From the NCBI GenBank assembly GCA_025766275.1, contig JAFKAC010000177.1, forward strand, positions 1 to 64,000: 64,000 nucleotides of DNA, written 5' to 3'. Numbering within the stretch: the stretch's first letter is position 1; the number at the start of each line of letters is the position of its first letter. Below the pieces are notes generated by a model, which made no database searches, was not told the origin of the DNA, and was given only the letters and a program-made list of their open reading frames with translations. The position numbers were made by a program, and so were the translations under genes. The stretch is from Lactarius indigo. Its lineage: Eukaryota; Basidiomycota; Agaricomycetes; Russulales; Russulaceae. Shown here piece after piece: positions 10,078 through 20,900 of this stretch.

Positions 10078-10416
10078 TGTCACGGTACCAGCTGACCGTT
10101 CCGTGACTAAGTCGAGTTCGAAGACTTGTGTTATGACAAGTGAAGTATGCTGACTTGGAATGCTCAATGGCACGCAAGTGAGAGGACAAGACTGGATTTC
10201 AGAACGAAGAGTAGACAAGGAATGTACTACTCTATGACTACGCTTTATACTCGTACAAACTGTGGATTTTCGTGACTATTTTCTGGTATTTACGGACTTC
10301 AGATGAGCTGGCAAACATACAGTAGATGTGGCAGAGACAGCTGGCAAGGGATTACTTCGCTGGCAATCGATTCGACGTGGCACGACTTGTGACCGTGATG
10401 TCACGTGGGCGTGACA
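10078..10416 (-). repeat. Gypsy-1 5' LTR
   Basis: 339 bp. Followed on the plus side by the target duplication GCCAT (10417-10421). Nearly identical to 3295-3633. Confidence 0.95.
10207..10249 (-). promoter_or_regulatory. Gypsy-1 LTR promoter and predicted RNA 5' end
   Basis: Minus-strand TATAAA at 10249-10244 is followed 33 nt later by GTCTACTCTT (10216-10207). The predicted transcription start falls on the 10-mer complementary to the primer site inside the element. Confidence 0.65.
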
Positions 10417-10440
10417 GCCATAGCATTATCACCTCAGCTC

Positions 10441-11620
10441 TCACGACCTGAGCCTGACTTGTGCAGCTGCTGCCTTCTCCGCAGAAGCGAATCGCACCTT
10501 GCGCACGTTGACCAAGTCCCTTGCACTGCCGCCGCCCTGATCCTGTTTCGACTTTTTAAATGGCGAGCCACCAGGCGTGCCATTTCTTATTTTTTTGATG
10601 AGATTCACATCTTCTACGCGCCAGCGGACTTTTCAATTGGTTCGAGCTGGGGGCGAGTGGCACTGTATGAATATAGGGGGTGTAGTGAACGCGTGAGAGT
10701 AAGGTGGGAGGCATACGGTACATTACATTTCACCTGGCCTAGCTTTTCTCGCTGTCAAGCACGGGGCCGAACTTGCCCAGGTTCGTCGTGCTCATACGTG
10801 TCGTAGCGAGAGTGTGATCAACATACCGCTTATGGTTGACCTATGGGCCAGCGGCCATCGCCGTCGTCCACCCCTGCTCGACCCGGGCGAGATTCCGCAG
10901 GTGCTGGGGCTCGTTCTTCACCAGCGCTCCTCCCACTCCGCCTGTGCCTCCTTGGATGGGTCATAACCCGCATCTAGTAGAAGCCAACCCAACATCGTCA
11001 TGGCATTTCAGCTCCCGCCCGGCAAACACAAAAAAGGGGGCGCACCAGTGTTGGCAGGCACCTCGTGTAATTATTGTGTCTCCTCGTCCCTGTTCTTCCC
11101 CTTCCACCCCTAGCGCGGTACCTACGCCTGGCGTTCGTCATCCCAGACTTTCTTGCCCTGCTGCTTCGGGTTGATGCCCTTCTCACGCGTGAACAGTTGC
11201 CATTTTATCAGGGGCTTGGGCTTGAGGGGCTTAGCGTGTGGGAGCTGCGTCATGGGCGGTGGGAGCAGCGAGCTACACGAGCGGACCCTCGCATGGAAGG
11301 AGGGTCGGCAGGCTGAATAGTGCCCCATGGAGAAGCTAGGTTCCGCCCTGTGCAGTGGACTGGAAATACACTTCGCGATCGTGGTTGTATTTTTTTAGTG
11401 GTCGAATTTTGGAAAACAAGAAAGCGGGACATACTCATGAATTTCTTTGTCGAATGCGCTTGGGCCGGTGACAGTTAAGAGGCTGCGTCACTAGGAAATC
11501 AAAGGCATGATCATGGCAGGACGGACGTGGTTCGGTGTCGATATATGTGGTCGTGGCGGCTGTCAAGGTCTCGCTCCAGTGGGCGGAGAACGCGGTCATG
11601 TGATGGTTTGTGGTATAATT
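10441..11620 (-). pseudogene. RRS1: RRS1-like ribosome biogenesis regulator, broken
   Basis: RRS1 is a nucleolar factor for 60S subunit assembly (with RPF2 and 5S RNP). Minus-strand family words in order: an N-terminal remnant near 11600-11450, then LPPPMTQLPHAKPLKPKPLIKW, GKKVWDDERQ, GWKGKNRDEETQ, KNEPQHLRNLARV, DHTLATTRMSTTNLGKF, and the C-terminal DLVNVRKVRFAS ending at a stop at 10443-10441. Three positions where the family has Trp are stops: TAG at 11124-11122, TAG at 11112-11110 and TAA at 11073-11071, besides frame breaks. Gypsy-1 is inserted about 25 bp beyond the stop codon. A functional copy must exist elsewhere, since the gene is normally essential. Confidence 0.82.
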
Positions 11621-12049
11621 GCTCACATAATAAACGCGCATAGGTACTGGACCTTATACTTGCTCAACAGCGCGCAAGTCGGCCAGCAAGTCGTGATTAT
11701 TCTTTCTAGTTGTCTCTGGTGTCAGGCATCTGTGACAAATGAACGCTCATCTCCATCACACTCGTCTCGCTCCGATTTCTCCACCTACCACCTCAACGAC
11801 CACCCATTGATGCAACCCCCTTATCTAACGCTATCAATAACCACCTCCTGAGGTCCCACCAAAGCTAACGTCCCATGAAAAGAAACCATCTCCTTCTCTG
11901 CTTTTCCAGAATGCCAAAGTTTAGCCCCCTTCCCCACCCCAAGTCATTCAAGACGAGGCGGGTTCCCTGCGATATCAAAGAATGTCTTTCCTTGGAGAAG
12001 TAAGCACCTACCTACCTCTACCCTCTCTGGACCTATCATAACCTTACAG

Positions 12050-12700
12050 AGCGGCTTCGCTAGAGTGTACCAAGTCAGAGAATCCCGCAATAACTACCTT
12101 GCCTGTAAGGTCGCGACGGAGAGCTCGCTCAAGACCAAGAAAGCTAAAACCAAGGTGTGTGCTAACTGTACCCGGCCTTGATCTCAATATCAAACACATT
12201 CCGGCTTTACGCAGAGATCAAAATCCACAAGGCGTTAGACCACCTCAACTTCGTCCAGTTCATTGGTTGCTTTGAGGATGACGAGAACGCATACATGACC
12301 CTTGAGCTTTGTCCCACGGCTCTCTCATGGGCATGCTCCACCGTCGTCGCGTCTTCACAGAGCCAGAGGCACGGTTCTTCATGGTGCAACTCATTGGTGC
12401 CTGCCACCATATGCACACCCACCAGGTCATCCACCGCTACCTTAAGCTCGGCAGTCTTTTCCTTAACGCGGGCATGAGCATCAAAGCTGGTGATTTTGGT
12501 CTGGCCGCGCTTATCAAGAGCCCCGGGGAGTGAAAGAAGACCATCTGCGGCACGCCCAACTATTGTGCCGGAGGTATTGTTCGGCACTGCGAGTGGACAC
12601 AGTTTGAAGTTGACATCTGGTCGATCGGTGTCATTCTCTACACATTCATCCTCGGCCGCCCTCCGTTCCAAACTAAAGACGTCAAAGAGGTCTTCGTGAG
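12050..12700 (+). pseudogene. Polo-like kinase catalytic domain, broken
   Basis: A Polo-type kinase domain across one short intron: GFARVYQV (glycine loop), YLACKVATESSLKTKKAKTK (VAIK-region Lys), YAEIKIHKALDH, FEDDENAYMTLELC, SLMGMLHRRRVFTEPEARFF, GDFGLAALIKSPGE, KKTICGTPNY, FEVDIWSIGVILYT and GRPPFQTKDVKEVF. Polo kinases drive mitotic entry and spindle events. Breaks: one base lost near 12313-12317; the catalytic HRD motif reads HRY (TAC at 12438-12440); TGA at 12531-12533 just after SPGE; another frame change near 12570. The polo-box region is absent; UGGT sequence begins within about 200 bp. A dead copy with even its catalytic base lost. Confidence 0.85.
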
Positions 12701-12879
12701 TCGTCAACCTCTCTCCAGGTTTCTGCTCTTGCGGTGCTCACGTTGCAGCGCCAGTGAACCATTTCCGAAGCCCCACATGCTCGCTTTCAATCGCATATAT
12801 CCCACGCCCGGTCAGGCTCTGAGTAGTCCACCGTGCACTGCCGTCCTCTATGCCTCTTTCCAATCCACCAATTTCTGAC

Positions 12880-15210
12880 GGTACCACTCACACCTCCTAC
12901 GGCCGTCCAGTGGTCCCACTCCGAGAGTCCAATACATCTTAAGACCCACCCTTCCTGACGATGTAGTAAGGGAAGGGGGCTATCTCTCTGGCTACGGCGT
13001 CACGCCGGACTTGAAAAACATGGACTATCTCGCCCTCGACGATAGACGGTCCCGCAGCAGAAGTACTTTTTGGTGTCGTTCTCCCTTACGACTTCTCACG
13101 CTGACCGGCACTAGACCCCACATCAGAAGGCGCCCAGACAGTATATGCCGATGATGAAAGAAGGCGATTTAGATAGCGCCCTCCTCCTTCTAGAACAACA
13201 CCCCTTCAGCACGACCTTGAACACCGGCGAGCCTCTAAAAAAGACGAGATAGCTCGTAAGCATCCCGCCATTTCCCCCGCCGCGATCCGTCGCGTCCCTG
13301 CTGACCTTTTCGTGCAAGAGATTGGTATTCTTGCTACTCAGCTGGTCTTCGAATCACCGACCCCGCTCCAAACATTAAAACACCCGGTACATGGCTTCCC
13401 AAGATACGCGACTTCTCTCACCCGACGCATTGCGTCGCAGCCCGGCCTCCTAGAGGAAGTCTCTTCCAATTCTTACAAGATTCGCCCTGGCGTGAGCGCG
13501 GTCTGGTTGAACGGGGTGCCTGTTTCCCCAGACGAGATGAACCCGTACAGGTAATGCCCCACCCCTCCCCTCTTTTCACTGTTCCTCACATCCGACTGAT
13601 GCCACTCATAACCTCCCGAAGCCTTCTTCGTCTAGTACGCAAGGAAAGAGATCTTATGCTCTCCTTGACGTCCCTTGGCCTCCTACCTGGAGAAGCGTTT
13701 GACCTCATCACCCATCCCTCATTTGGCACTTCTTCACCGAGAGCCGACGCCACAGGTGGCCTTTTCGATTCCAGCGAGCGTCCGTAAGATGGAAATCCTA
13801 TCTTCTGGTGGAATGACGAAAGATAGCCGGTGAGTGGCCTAGTTCTTACTATGCCTAGCCTTCTCACTCCCACACAGCTACGCACGCTGGCAGCCATCCT
13901 TACATGCAGTAAGTCCACCTTTTGCGTTCTTTTTGTGCGTCACTGACCGAACGAAGCTCTTGCACCCGATGTATCCAGGTCAAGCGCCCACCGTCCGTCG
14001 CAACATGTTCAACGTCACGTTCGTGCTCGACCTGTCTCGACCAGCAAGCCTGCACTTCATTGCGAACGCGGTCTCGATGCTCATCCAGCACTCCTACCCG
14101 ATTCGCCTTGGAGCTGTTCCCATCGTTGAGACGGAAGAGGGCGCAAGGATGGCCAGGGTGCTCTACTACTTGGAGAAGAAATACGGGCGTGTTGCGACTA
14201 TGCAATTCTTCGGTGCTGTGCGTGGACCATACTTACGACTTTTACCCCGGCTCATTATTCTACATCAGATTCTGGATCTACAGGACAGGGGAGAGCCAGA
14301 ATTGGACTGGTCCCACGTGCAGAGGCAATTCGACGCGCTCGTTGGGAGCGAGGAAATCAAAGGAGGAGAGGAATTGTCATTTGATGTTCTGGCCGGCCAC
14401 ACTTCTGAATTTTTCGAAGTGAGGATCAACAAGGCTCGCGCGTATGCACAACGGCGGGGTACAGACGTGGCCTCGTCACCTAACGGCCACACATTTATCA
14501 GTGGAAAGTATTACGTGCTCAATGACGTACGCCCAGCCCCTGCCCCGTCTCCCAAGCTCCATCCCATTGCTGATGGGGGCAGAACTTTCTTAACCCGCTG
14601 CAAACCAGTGTCGGGCAGGCTCTTCAGTATTTCCAAGAGAAGGTCACCGCTTTGTTACTGCGCCCAGTTGGCATCTGATGAACTGCTTTTTTGTTAGATC
14701 TATGCGGGTGCAATTACGGATGATCAGGTGGACGACATTAAGAATCATTTCTACGATTTGCCTACCACTATGAAGGGGCGCAATTGCCACATCGTCCCAC
14801 TGGGTGGCGTGCGCGTGATTATTCTCTCCGACTTGCACAAGCAGACTGGACTGCACGTCTCTTATACCCTGGCGAGTCGGCCCCCAACCTCAGCTCCCTT
14901 GGCCACTGACGATGTGTTGCAGCTTCTGAGCAGGTACTGCTGTCCATCTATGTGGTCGCCGATCTTGATACTGAAGATGGCCTGAGTTTCTTACAAGACG
15001 TGCTCACATTCGCCGTACGTCATCGCCTAGTTTTATAGACTTTCAAAAAGGGCACTAGCTCTGCACGTTCACGCTTCACCCTCCTTCATAACCCTGCATC
15101 ACGGAACAGCAACCCGGAATGGTACATACACATTTCCTCACTATTCTCTCACCTTGTATCTAAGGATCTCCTTTCGAAGGCTACCGCATCACAGCTGCTT
15201 CAGGCCCTCG
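12880..15210 (+). pseudogene. UGGT: UGGT folding-sensor region (middle part), broken
   Basis: Non-catalytic, thioredoxin-like sensor part of a UGGT with intron-sized gaps: YLSGYGVTPDLKNMDYLALDDRR near 13000, VSPDEMNPYR near 13550, LLRLVRKERDLMLSLTSLGL, FNVTFVLDLSRPASLHFIANAVSML, GAVPIVETEEGARMARVLYYL, then YAGAITDDQVDDIKNHFYDLP, VRVIILSDLHKQTGL, VVADLDTEDGLSFLQDVL and FTLLHNPAS, ending LLSKATASQLLQALG at about 15208. Numerous stops and frame changes are present. Family similarity stops abruptly at about 15210 and a different gene follows. The catalytic end is absent here, and the catalytic piece at 1-1436 lies upstream on the same strand, so the two are not one gene in order. Confidence 0.8.
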
Positions 15211-15490
15211 GCCCGCGTGGCGACTCGTGTTCATTGACTACTGCGTATCGACAAAGGAAAGCGCTCGCCTCCAAAAGGTACTCCCCGCTGCTACTGCCCA
15301 CGCGTTCCGTATTCAGGACTTGTACATCACCCTTCTCGACGCTCTGGACGGAGCGGAGGGGCCCGGGGGGGATGGCGAAGCAATTGATGAACACGAGTTC
15401 ATACTCGCGGAACTTCTGCGCCTTGCGTTGTACGTCGACTATGCCGATGAAATTGGCCGACGGTGGCTGGAACAATTTGCCCGTATGTAT
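15211..15490 (+). pseudogene. Fragment resembling condensin subunit 3 (Ycg1/Cnd3)
   Basis: A short exon-like segment reads VFIDYCVSTKESARLQKVL and then LYITLLDALDG, DEHEFILAELLRLALYVDYADEIGRRWLEQFAR. The pattern of a variable acidic insert followed by a DYADEIGRR-type helix resembles HEAT-repeat condensin subunit G/Cnd3, but I base this on one motif only. It is directly fused to the truncated UGGT remnant and stops by about 15490. No start, no end and no further exon are evident. Another HEAT-repeat protein is the alternative. Confidence 0.4.
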
Positions 15491-16131
15491 AGCATTTATT
15501 TGTGTATGGAAAATTAGTCAACAGGTGATTCGCAGGACATATGATATTGCAGTGGGCTCTTCCTTCGCGGGCTCGTCACACAGCGAGCAGCCACATAGCG
15601 GAGAAGCCCCACATCACTTTGGCCCTTGAAGCGAAGTAGTTTCATCCGCCACTATGGCGCGAGGCGCAAAGTGATGACCAGAGAGCGGGTATGGGGGTCG
15701 CAGGTGGCAAAGTAACTCCAAGTTCATGCCATCCATATTACAAGGAAAAGCCGGGGTGCGAGTAGGATGTGAAATAAGAAGGGTCGACATCAATACCGCA
15801 CAAAAGAAGTAATGATAATAGAATAAAAATAACGACGCTAGATCATAGTCTTTGTGAGCACCAAATCACTCTGCAGTTCCCTGAATTTCGGCCACACAAG
15901 TCGGCGATTTCGGAGGTTTTTTGTCGATTCAATTGGGACATAGAGTGGCCGATCCCGATGGATTTATTTCGATTTTCTTCAAATATTATCAGCAGCAATC
16001 CAAGAAAGCGGAGGATCTATCTAGTATTTATCTAAAATCTTCGACTATACGGAGCATTTAACCAGCGCTCAATTTTAATCTGTATTGCTCGAAAAATAAC
16101 CCACACAAATCGACAGACTTCCCACTGGGCG
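15491..16131. other. AT-richer spacer, nothing recognised
   Basis: No family signature, no convincing coding frame and no repeat shared with the rest of the window. It lies between the condensin-like scrap and the 3' end of the oxygenase remnant. Confidence 0.5.
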
Positions 16132-16392
16132 TCAAGTTGCAGCATGGGCCGCTGGGCAGTTGAGCTCATCAAGCATTGTAAACATCCCCACTGCATTGGA
16201 CCACCTGGTATTCTGCTTAGCGAGGAAAGCACGCCGCTGCTCCTCGCTGGCATTTGCCAGCCGGTCCCCCTGGGTCTGAAAGCCATTCTCCACCCACCGG
16301 AAGAGGCCCCCTGCCGCGTACTGAATCAAACAGAAGTGCGTTTCACCAGCCTGAAGGGGGGTGTTGGAGTGCGTGATGAGCGCGGAGGGTAT

Positions 16393-16935
16393 TGTTGAGA
16401 CGCGACTGTTAAAGTCACATGTCTCGTGGGATCTGATTGAGTCAGCCCACATACTATATATGGTATCTGTCCCTTATGGACTTATGGACATTCTGGACTC
16501 ATACGGACCGCTTTTGTTTATCTTTATTGTTAGATCCATATATGGTTCTTATTGTTCTTTCTATTGTTAAGATACCGGTATTGTCTGCTTTAGGCAGCTA
16601 TTGTTCTCTGCCGTCCAATGGCATTTCTCCCTCTGGCGCACAGACCACCTGTATTGTGTTTGGGTCACCAGTGCGCACAGACCATCATTAGCTAAGCGTC
16701 CTGTATATAAGGACTGCTGTTTTCGCCTCTACACTTCAGAGTTCCTTCTACCTCTGAAGTGTAAGTTCCTTCTTTCTACCTTACTCTTTCACCTTTACTC
16801 ATAAGACGTTCTATAGAACTTGTCTGTCTTTAGGTGTGTAGTAATGGTATTAGAGTTCCTTCTACCTCTGAAGTAACTTGTCTGTCTTTAGCTCCCCAAG
16901 CTTAACATCTTGCTTGTTAGTTCTGCGCTTCAACA
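16393..16935 (+). repeat. Copia-1 5' LTR
   Basis: 543 bp. Contains TATATAA at 16704-16710 and two copies each of a CTTCTACCTCTGAAGT-type and a CTTGTCTGTCTTTAG-type internal repeat in its 3' third. Confidence 0.95.
16704..16710 (+). promoter_or_regulatory. Copia-1 LTR TATA box
   Basis: TATATAA about 310 bp into the LTR, the expected place for the U3 promoter. The same box lies at about 23006-23012 in the other LTR. Confidence 0.6.
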
Positions 16936-16949
16936 GGTTATGGGCCCTG
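16936..16949 (+). promoter_or_regulatory. Copia-1 primer binding site, half-tRNA-iMet type
   Basis: GGTTATGGGCCCTG starts at the first base after the LTR. It is complementary, with one mismatch, to the anticodon stem-loop of fungal initiator tRNA-Met rather than to a tRNA 3' end. This is the half-tRNA priming known for Drosophila copia and yeast Ty5. Confidence 0.7.
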
Positions 16950-17941
16950 ACGCCTAATAACTAACTTGCTTTATCAGATCTACTTGTGTCATCTTGCTCT
17001 CTCAGCCGACCACACCTTTTTTGTCGTCACCACACTTTCAGTGAGCATCCTCTATCCTCTTTCGACACACCCTCTTCTTCTTGTCCACCATGACTTCGGT
17101 CATGTGCCATTTTGGCTAGCCTCCTAAGGAGGTTCTCATGAGAGGTTTTACATAACCTCAAATTCCTCTGTGCGCACTACTATATCTTCATTACCCAGTT
17201 TTCGTCTGGAAGTGCTTTCATAGGCCAATAGGGGAAGACCCTTGCGGCTATAGGCCTCTCTAATGGTTGGGTGATACTCGGTTAATACCTGGGTCACTTT
17301 AAGGGGTGTGAAGGCCTGGTTAATAGTCAAACCCAGAAGTCCTTCCCTCTGACACAACTAGGAGACGCTACTTAGTACTATACACAGTAGCTATGACTAG
17401 ACCTCTGCTAGGAGAAGTATTCGCTCCCTTTGTGCAGGATTCGCTGCATAGCAAGTATCACTAGTCTAGTTACTTAGTACCAAGACCCTTAATGGTCTGT
17501 TCTAGAGACTCCACAGACGGAAGATTCAGTTGTTATGGGAGTTGATCCCTATCACTGTCTCTTGAACTCGCTGTTGGCTCCTCTCTAGGGTACTACCCTT
17601 TACTATAGATCCTTAGTAGCCCCAGCATCAAGGCTGTAAGGCTGAGGGATACAGAGACTTAGTAGTCCTTCGCCGGACCAAAAGCTCCTATTCCGTCGAA
17701 GCCAACAAAGCTGTTGCATGACTATTACCCATAGTAACATTTGGGCTTTGTGGGTCTTAGTATAAGGCAGCCATCAGTACAATGATTCCACTATACAATT
17801 ATACCCAAGTCGCACATACTTGAGGCATGACACCATATGTGTTATGGAGTATAGCGCTCCTATGGCTGGACCATTACTTTCTCTACCAAGATCTGAGCTG
17901 GTTCTGACTGCTCCTCGGAACCAGATTTACAAACATCTCAA
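16950..17941 (+). other. Copia-1 long 5' leader
   Basis: About 1 kb between the primer site and the gag-pol ATG, with no long open frame and many ATGs. This is unusually long for a copia leader and unlike the ATG-poor leaders of the three Gypsy elements. Confidence 0.6.
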
Positions 17942-20900
17942 ATGTCTTTCCACCTTGTCTTCCCTCCGTCCGTCACCCTCGCCAAGTTGGATGGCACCAA
18001 CTGGCAGACTTGGTCCGCCACCTTCACCTCCCTCATGTTGATGAACGGGTGCAGCAGGCACCTTACACACGGTGCTCCTGCCTCTGTGCCCCAACATCCC
18101 CCTCTTGCAGCAGGTGCTGTAGGGCCCACTGGTCCTACAGATGAGGGACTTGCCATGCTTGCCCTTTGGGCAAAACAAGAAGAGGTCATTACTGGCCTCC
18201 TATTTTTATCAGTGACAACGGAGGTCCTGTCCGGTATTCACTCCTCCCACATCTTCCCAACTGTCCATGACAAGTTTGTGGAGTTGGAGAACCTCTATGG
18301 TCAGGTTGGCTCTATGGCCACCTTCAATATTTGGGTGGGCTTGGCAAATACCAAGCTTCAGGAAGGTAGCCCCTTCCTGCCTCAGCTCCAAAAAATGCTG
18401 GACCTGAGGAACACCCTGGTGGAGCAGGGAATGCCCGTCTCGGACATGCAAATGTCCTTCATTCTTCTAGACGCGCTCCCCCCATCCTACAGCACCATAG
18501 CTGGTACCATCCTGGCCTCCGGCCCCCCTTCTAATCTACAACCTCAGGACCTCATCAATAGGTTCATCAATGAGGAATCCCGACTCGCTGGTCCCGTGGC
18601 GTCCTACAATAAGGTCGCCCCCGTCAAGAAATCTTCGGCCCCTCACGCTCATGAGGCGCGGCCATCGGGCAGCTCTGTGTCTTCGGACATAATCTGCCAC
18701 TACTGCAAAAAGCCTGGCCATAAAAAGCCAGAATGTTACAAACTCAAACGGGACCAGGAGAATGCCAAGAAGGGGAAGGCAGGACAGTGGGCAAAGGCGG
18801 CCCAGAATACCACAGTAGAGGTGCCGGACTCACTTCCGGCAAACAGGTTAAATAGCATACCTGTACCAAAGAGCCGACTATTTACCATAGTCAATGGCTC
18901 TGGCAAAATAGAGGAGGTACATGAAGTACCTCAGGTTTCCCTTTACACGATGGGTACACATAATACCCAGATTGCATCAAAATGGATGATGGACAGTGGG
19001 GCGTCAGCACACTTCACCCCTCACATAGAAGACTACGACACCTACACCCCTCACAAAGGTGTTGAAGTACTTCTAGGAGATAACTCCTTGCTAAGGAGTG
19101 TTGGCACTGGAACAGTTACAATCCACACCAACTTTGGGTATGACCTAAAGATCTCCAATGTGCTGCACCTACCTAACACGCACTCGCGTATACTGTCCAC
19201 CCCTGCCCTAACAGCCAAGGGGGCCATAGTAAGTTTTGATGCCACTACCTTTGCTATAAGGTATGATGGGAAAACCATTGCGGAAGGACACAAGGCTTCA
19301 GGCCTATATTGGCTTGATGGGCACCATAAAGTAAATGCCCAAGCAACTGCATCTGCTAGCCTTGATGTCTGGCATCAGCGCATGGGACATATGTCCAAAG
19401 AAGCGCTCCAAAGATATGCTCCAAAGTCCGTGAAAGGACTCAACATAAATGAATCCCCTGAGGAAGAAGGTCCCTGTCACGGGTGTGAACTTGGCAAGTC
19501 CACCCGCAAACCTTTTCCTCCTTCCCAGAAGCGTGCACAAGAATCCCTCGAACTTGTGCACAGTGACCTTGTTGGCCCACTACAGAGTAATTCTATTCAG
19601 GGCAACAAATACTTCGCCACCTTCATAGATGATTTCTCAAAAGCTGCAGTAGTCATCCCTATGAAATCTAAGGACGAGTTCACAGGTGCCTTCCTACACT
19701 ACAAGGCATGGGCTGAAAAACAACAAAATAAGCCCATTAAAACCTTACACTCGGACCGTGGTGGCGAGTATGTCAACAATGTCTTAAAAGACATTCTTCT
19801 AGAAGAAGGGATTGAGCATATGCTTACGATGCCTTATTCTCCACAACAGAACGGGAGAGCCGAGCGGTTTAACCGCACCATCATGGAAAAAGGCACCAGC
19901 ATGCTTCATCATGCTGGCCTAAGCCTTGGCTTTTGGGAACAAGCAGTTCAAACTGCAGTGCACATCTACAATCGCACTCCCACCCGTTCTAATGAGTGGA
20001 AAACTCCGCTGGAGCTCTGGGATGGTACAGTCCCAGATGTCTCTTACTTTAGAGTATTCGGCTGCAAAGCCTACTATCATGTACCAGAACACAACCGGCG
20101 CAAATTAGATCCTAAATCAAAGGAAGCCGTGTTTGTGGGCTATGAACCCAATTCAAAGGGTTACAAACTCTGGGATAGACATAGCCGGTGCTTCGTCTCT
20201 TCACGAGATGTTACATTTGACGAAGCTACCTTCCCATCCCTGAGTGACCTGACTAGTCACTCCAAACAATCCAATACTTCTCCCGAGTCCGGCGAACCTG
20301 CTAAAGGGGCTGCTGTTGCCGGTGAGATATTCTTCGTAGTGCCTAGTCAGCCTACGCCAGCTGTTGCCCCTGCGGCACCTCAGACACCAGTCTTTATCCT
20401 ACCACCTGTCCAGGTGCCCGCAGTACCAGTACAACAGCCTAGCACACCTCCCAACACCTCTCCAAACCCTGCAGACCAGACTATATACCACACTCCTCCA
20501 TCCCAAGCACCTGCCCCTACAACTCCAAGGCGCCCTCGCACTCGCTCGCAAGGGAGACCGCCTGTAGTAACTGCCCCAATCCCTGCACCCAACTTCAATA
20601 GGGATATCTCTCCTCCTAGGGAAACACCTAGATCTCCGAGGAATGGGCAACTTACCTCACCCCCTCGCCCAAGGCGTGGGACAAGGGTACGATTCACAAA
20701 TCCTCGCTACTACACAGAGGAAAACGATGAATTTGTGCCTGGGAGCAGTAGGCTGGGAATGTTGGACTTGCTGAACGCTGCCGAGGTTCCTGGCTACAAG
20801 GACCCGCAGACATTTAAGCAAGCCATGGAGTCTGACCAAGCTGTCGATTGGCTTGAAGCGTGTCAGTATGAACTGGACGCTCTCGACAAGCTTGATGTCT

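Larger units (their letters stand above)
3295..10416 (-). mobile_element. Gypsy-1: complete Ty3/gypsy chromovirus
   Basis: A 7122-bp LTR retrotransposon in minus orientation. The two 339-bp LTRs (3295-3633, 10078-10416) differ at one position that I can see, so the insertion is recent. Five-base target duplications GCCAT flank it (3290-3294 and 10417-10421). LTR tips are inverted TGTCACG/CGTGACA. The polypurine tract (AGAAAGGGGG on the minus strand) abuts the 3' LTR at 3634-3646. Inside are gag, then protease, RT, RNase H, integrase, chromodomain and a C-terminal extra module in one pol frame. It inserted about 25 bp beyond the stop codon of the RRS1 remnant. A gag/pol frame break near 8840-8880 may make this copy defective. 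Confidence 0.95.

Noticed and set aside
16936..17941. ATG-free leader in Copia-1 as in the Gypsy elements
   Set aside because: The Copia-1 leader contains many ATGs, and its gag-pol has a normal ATG start, so it serves as a contrast.
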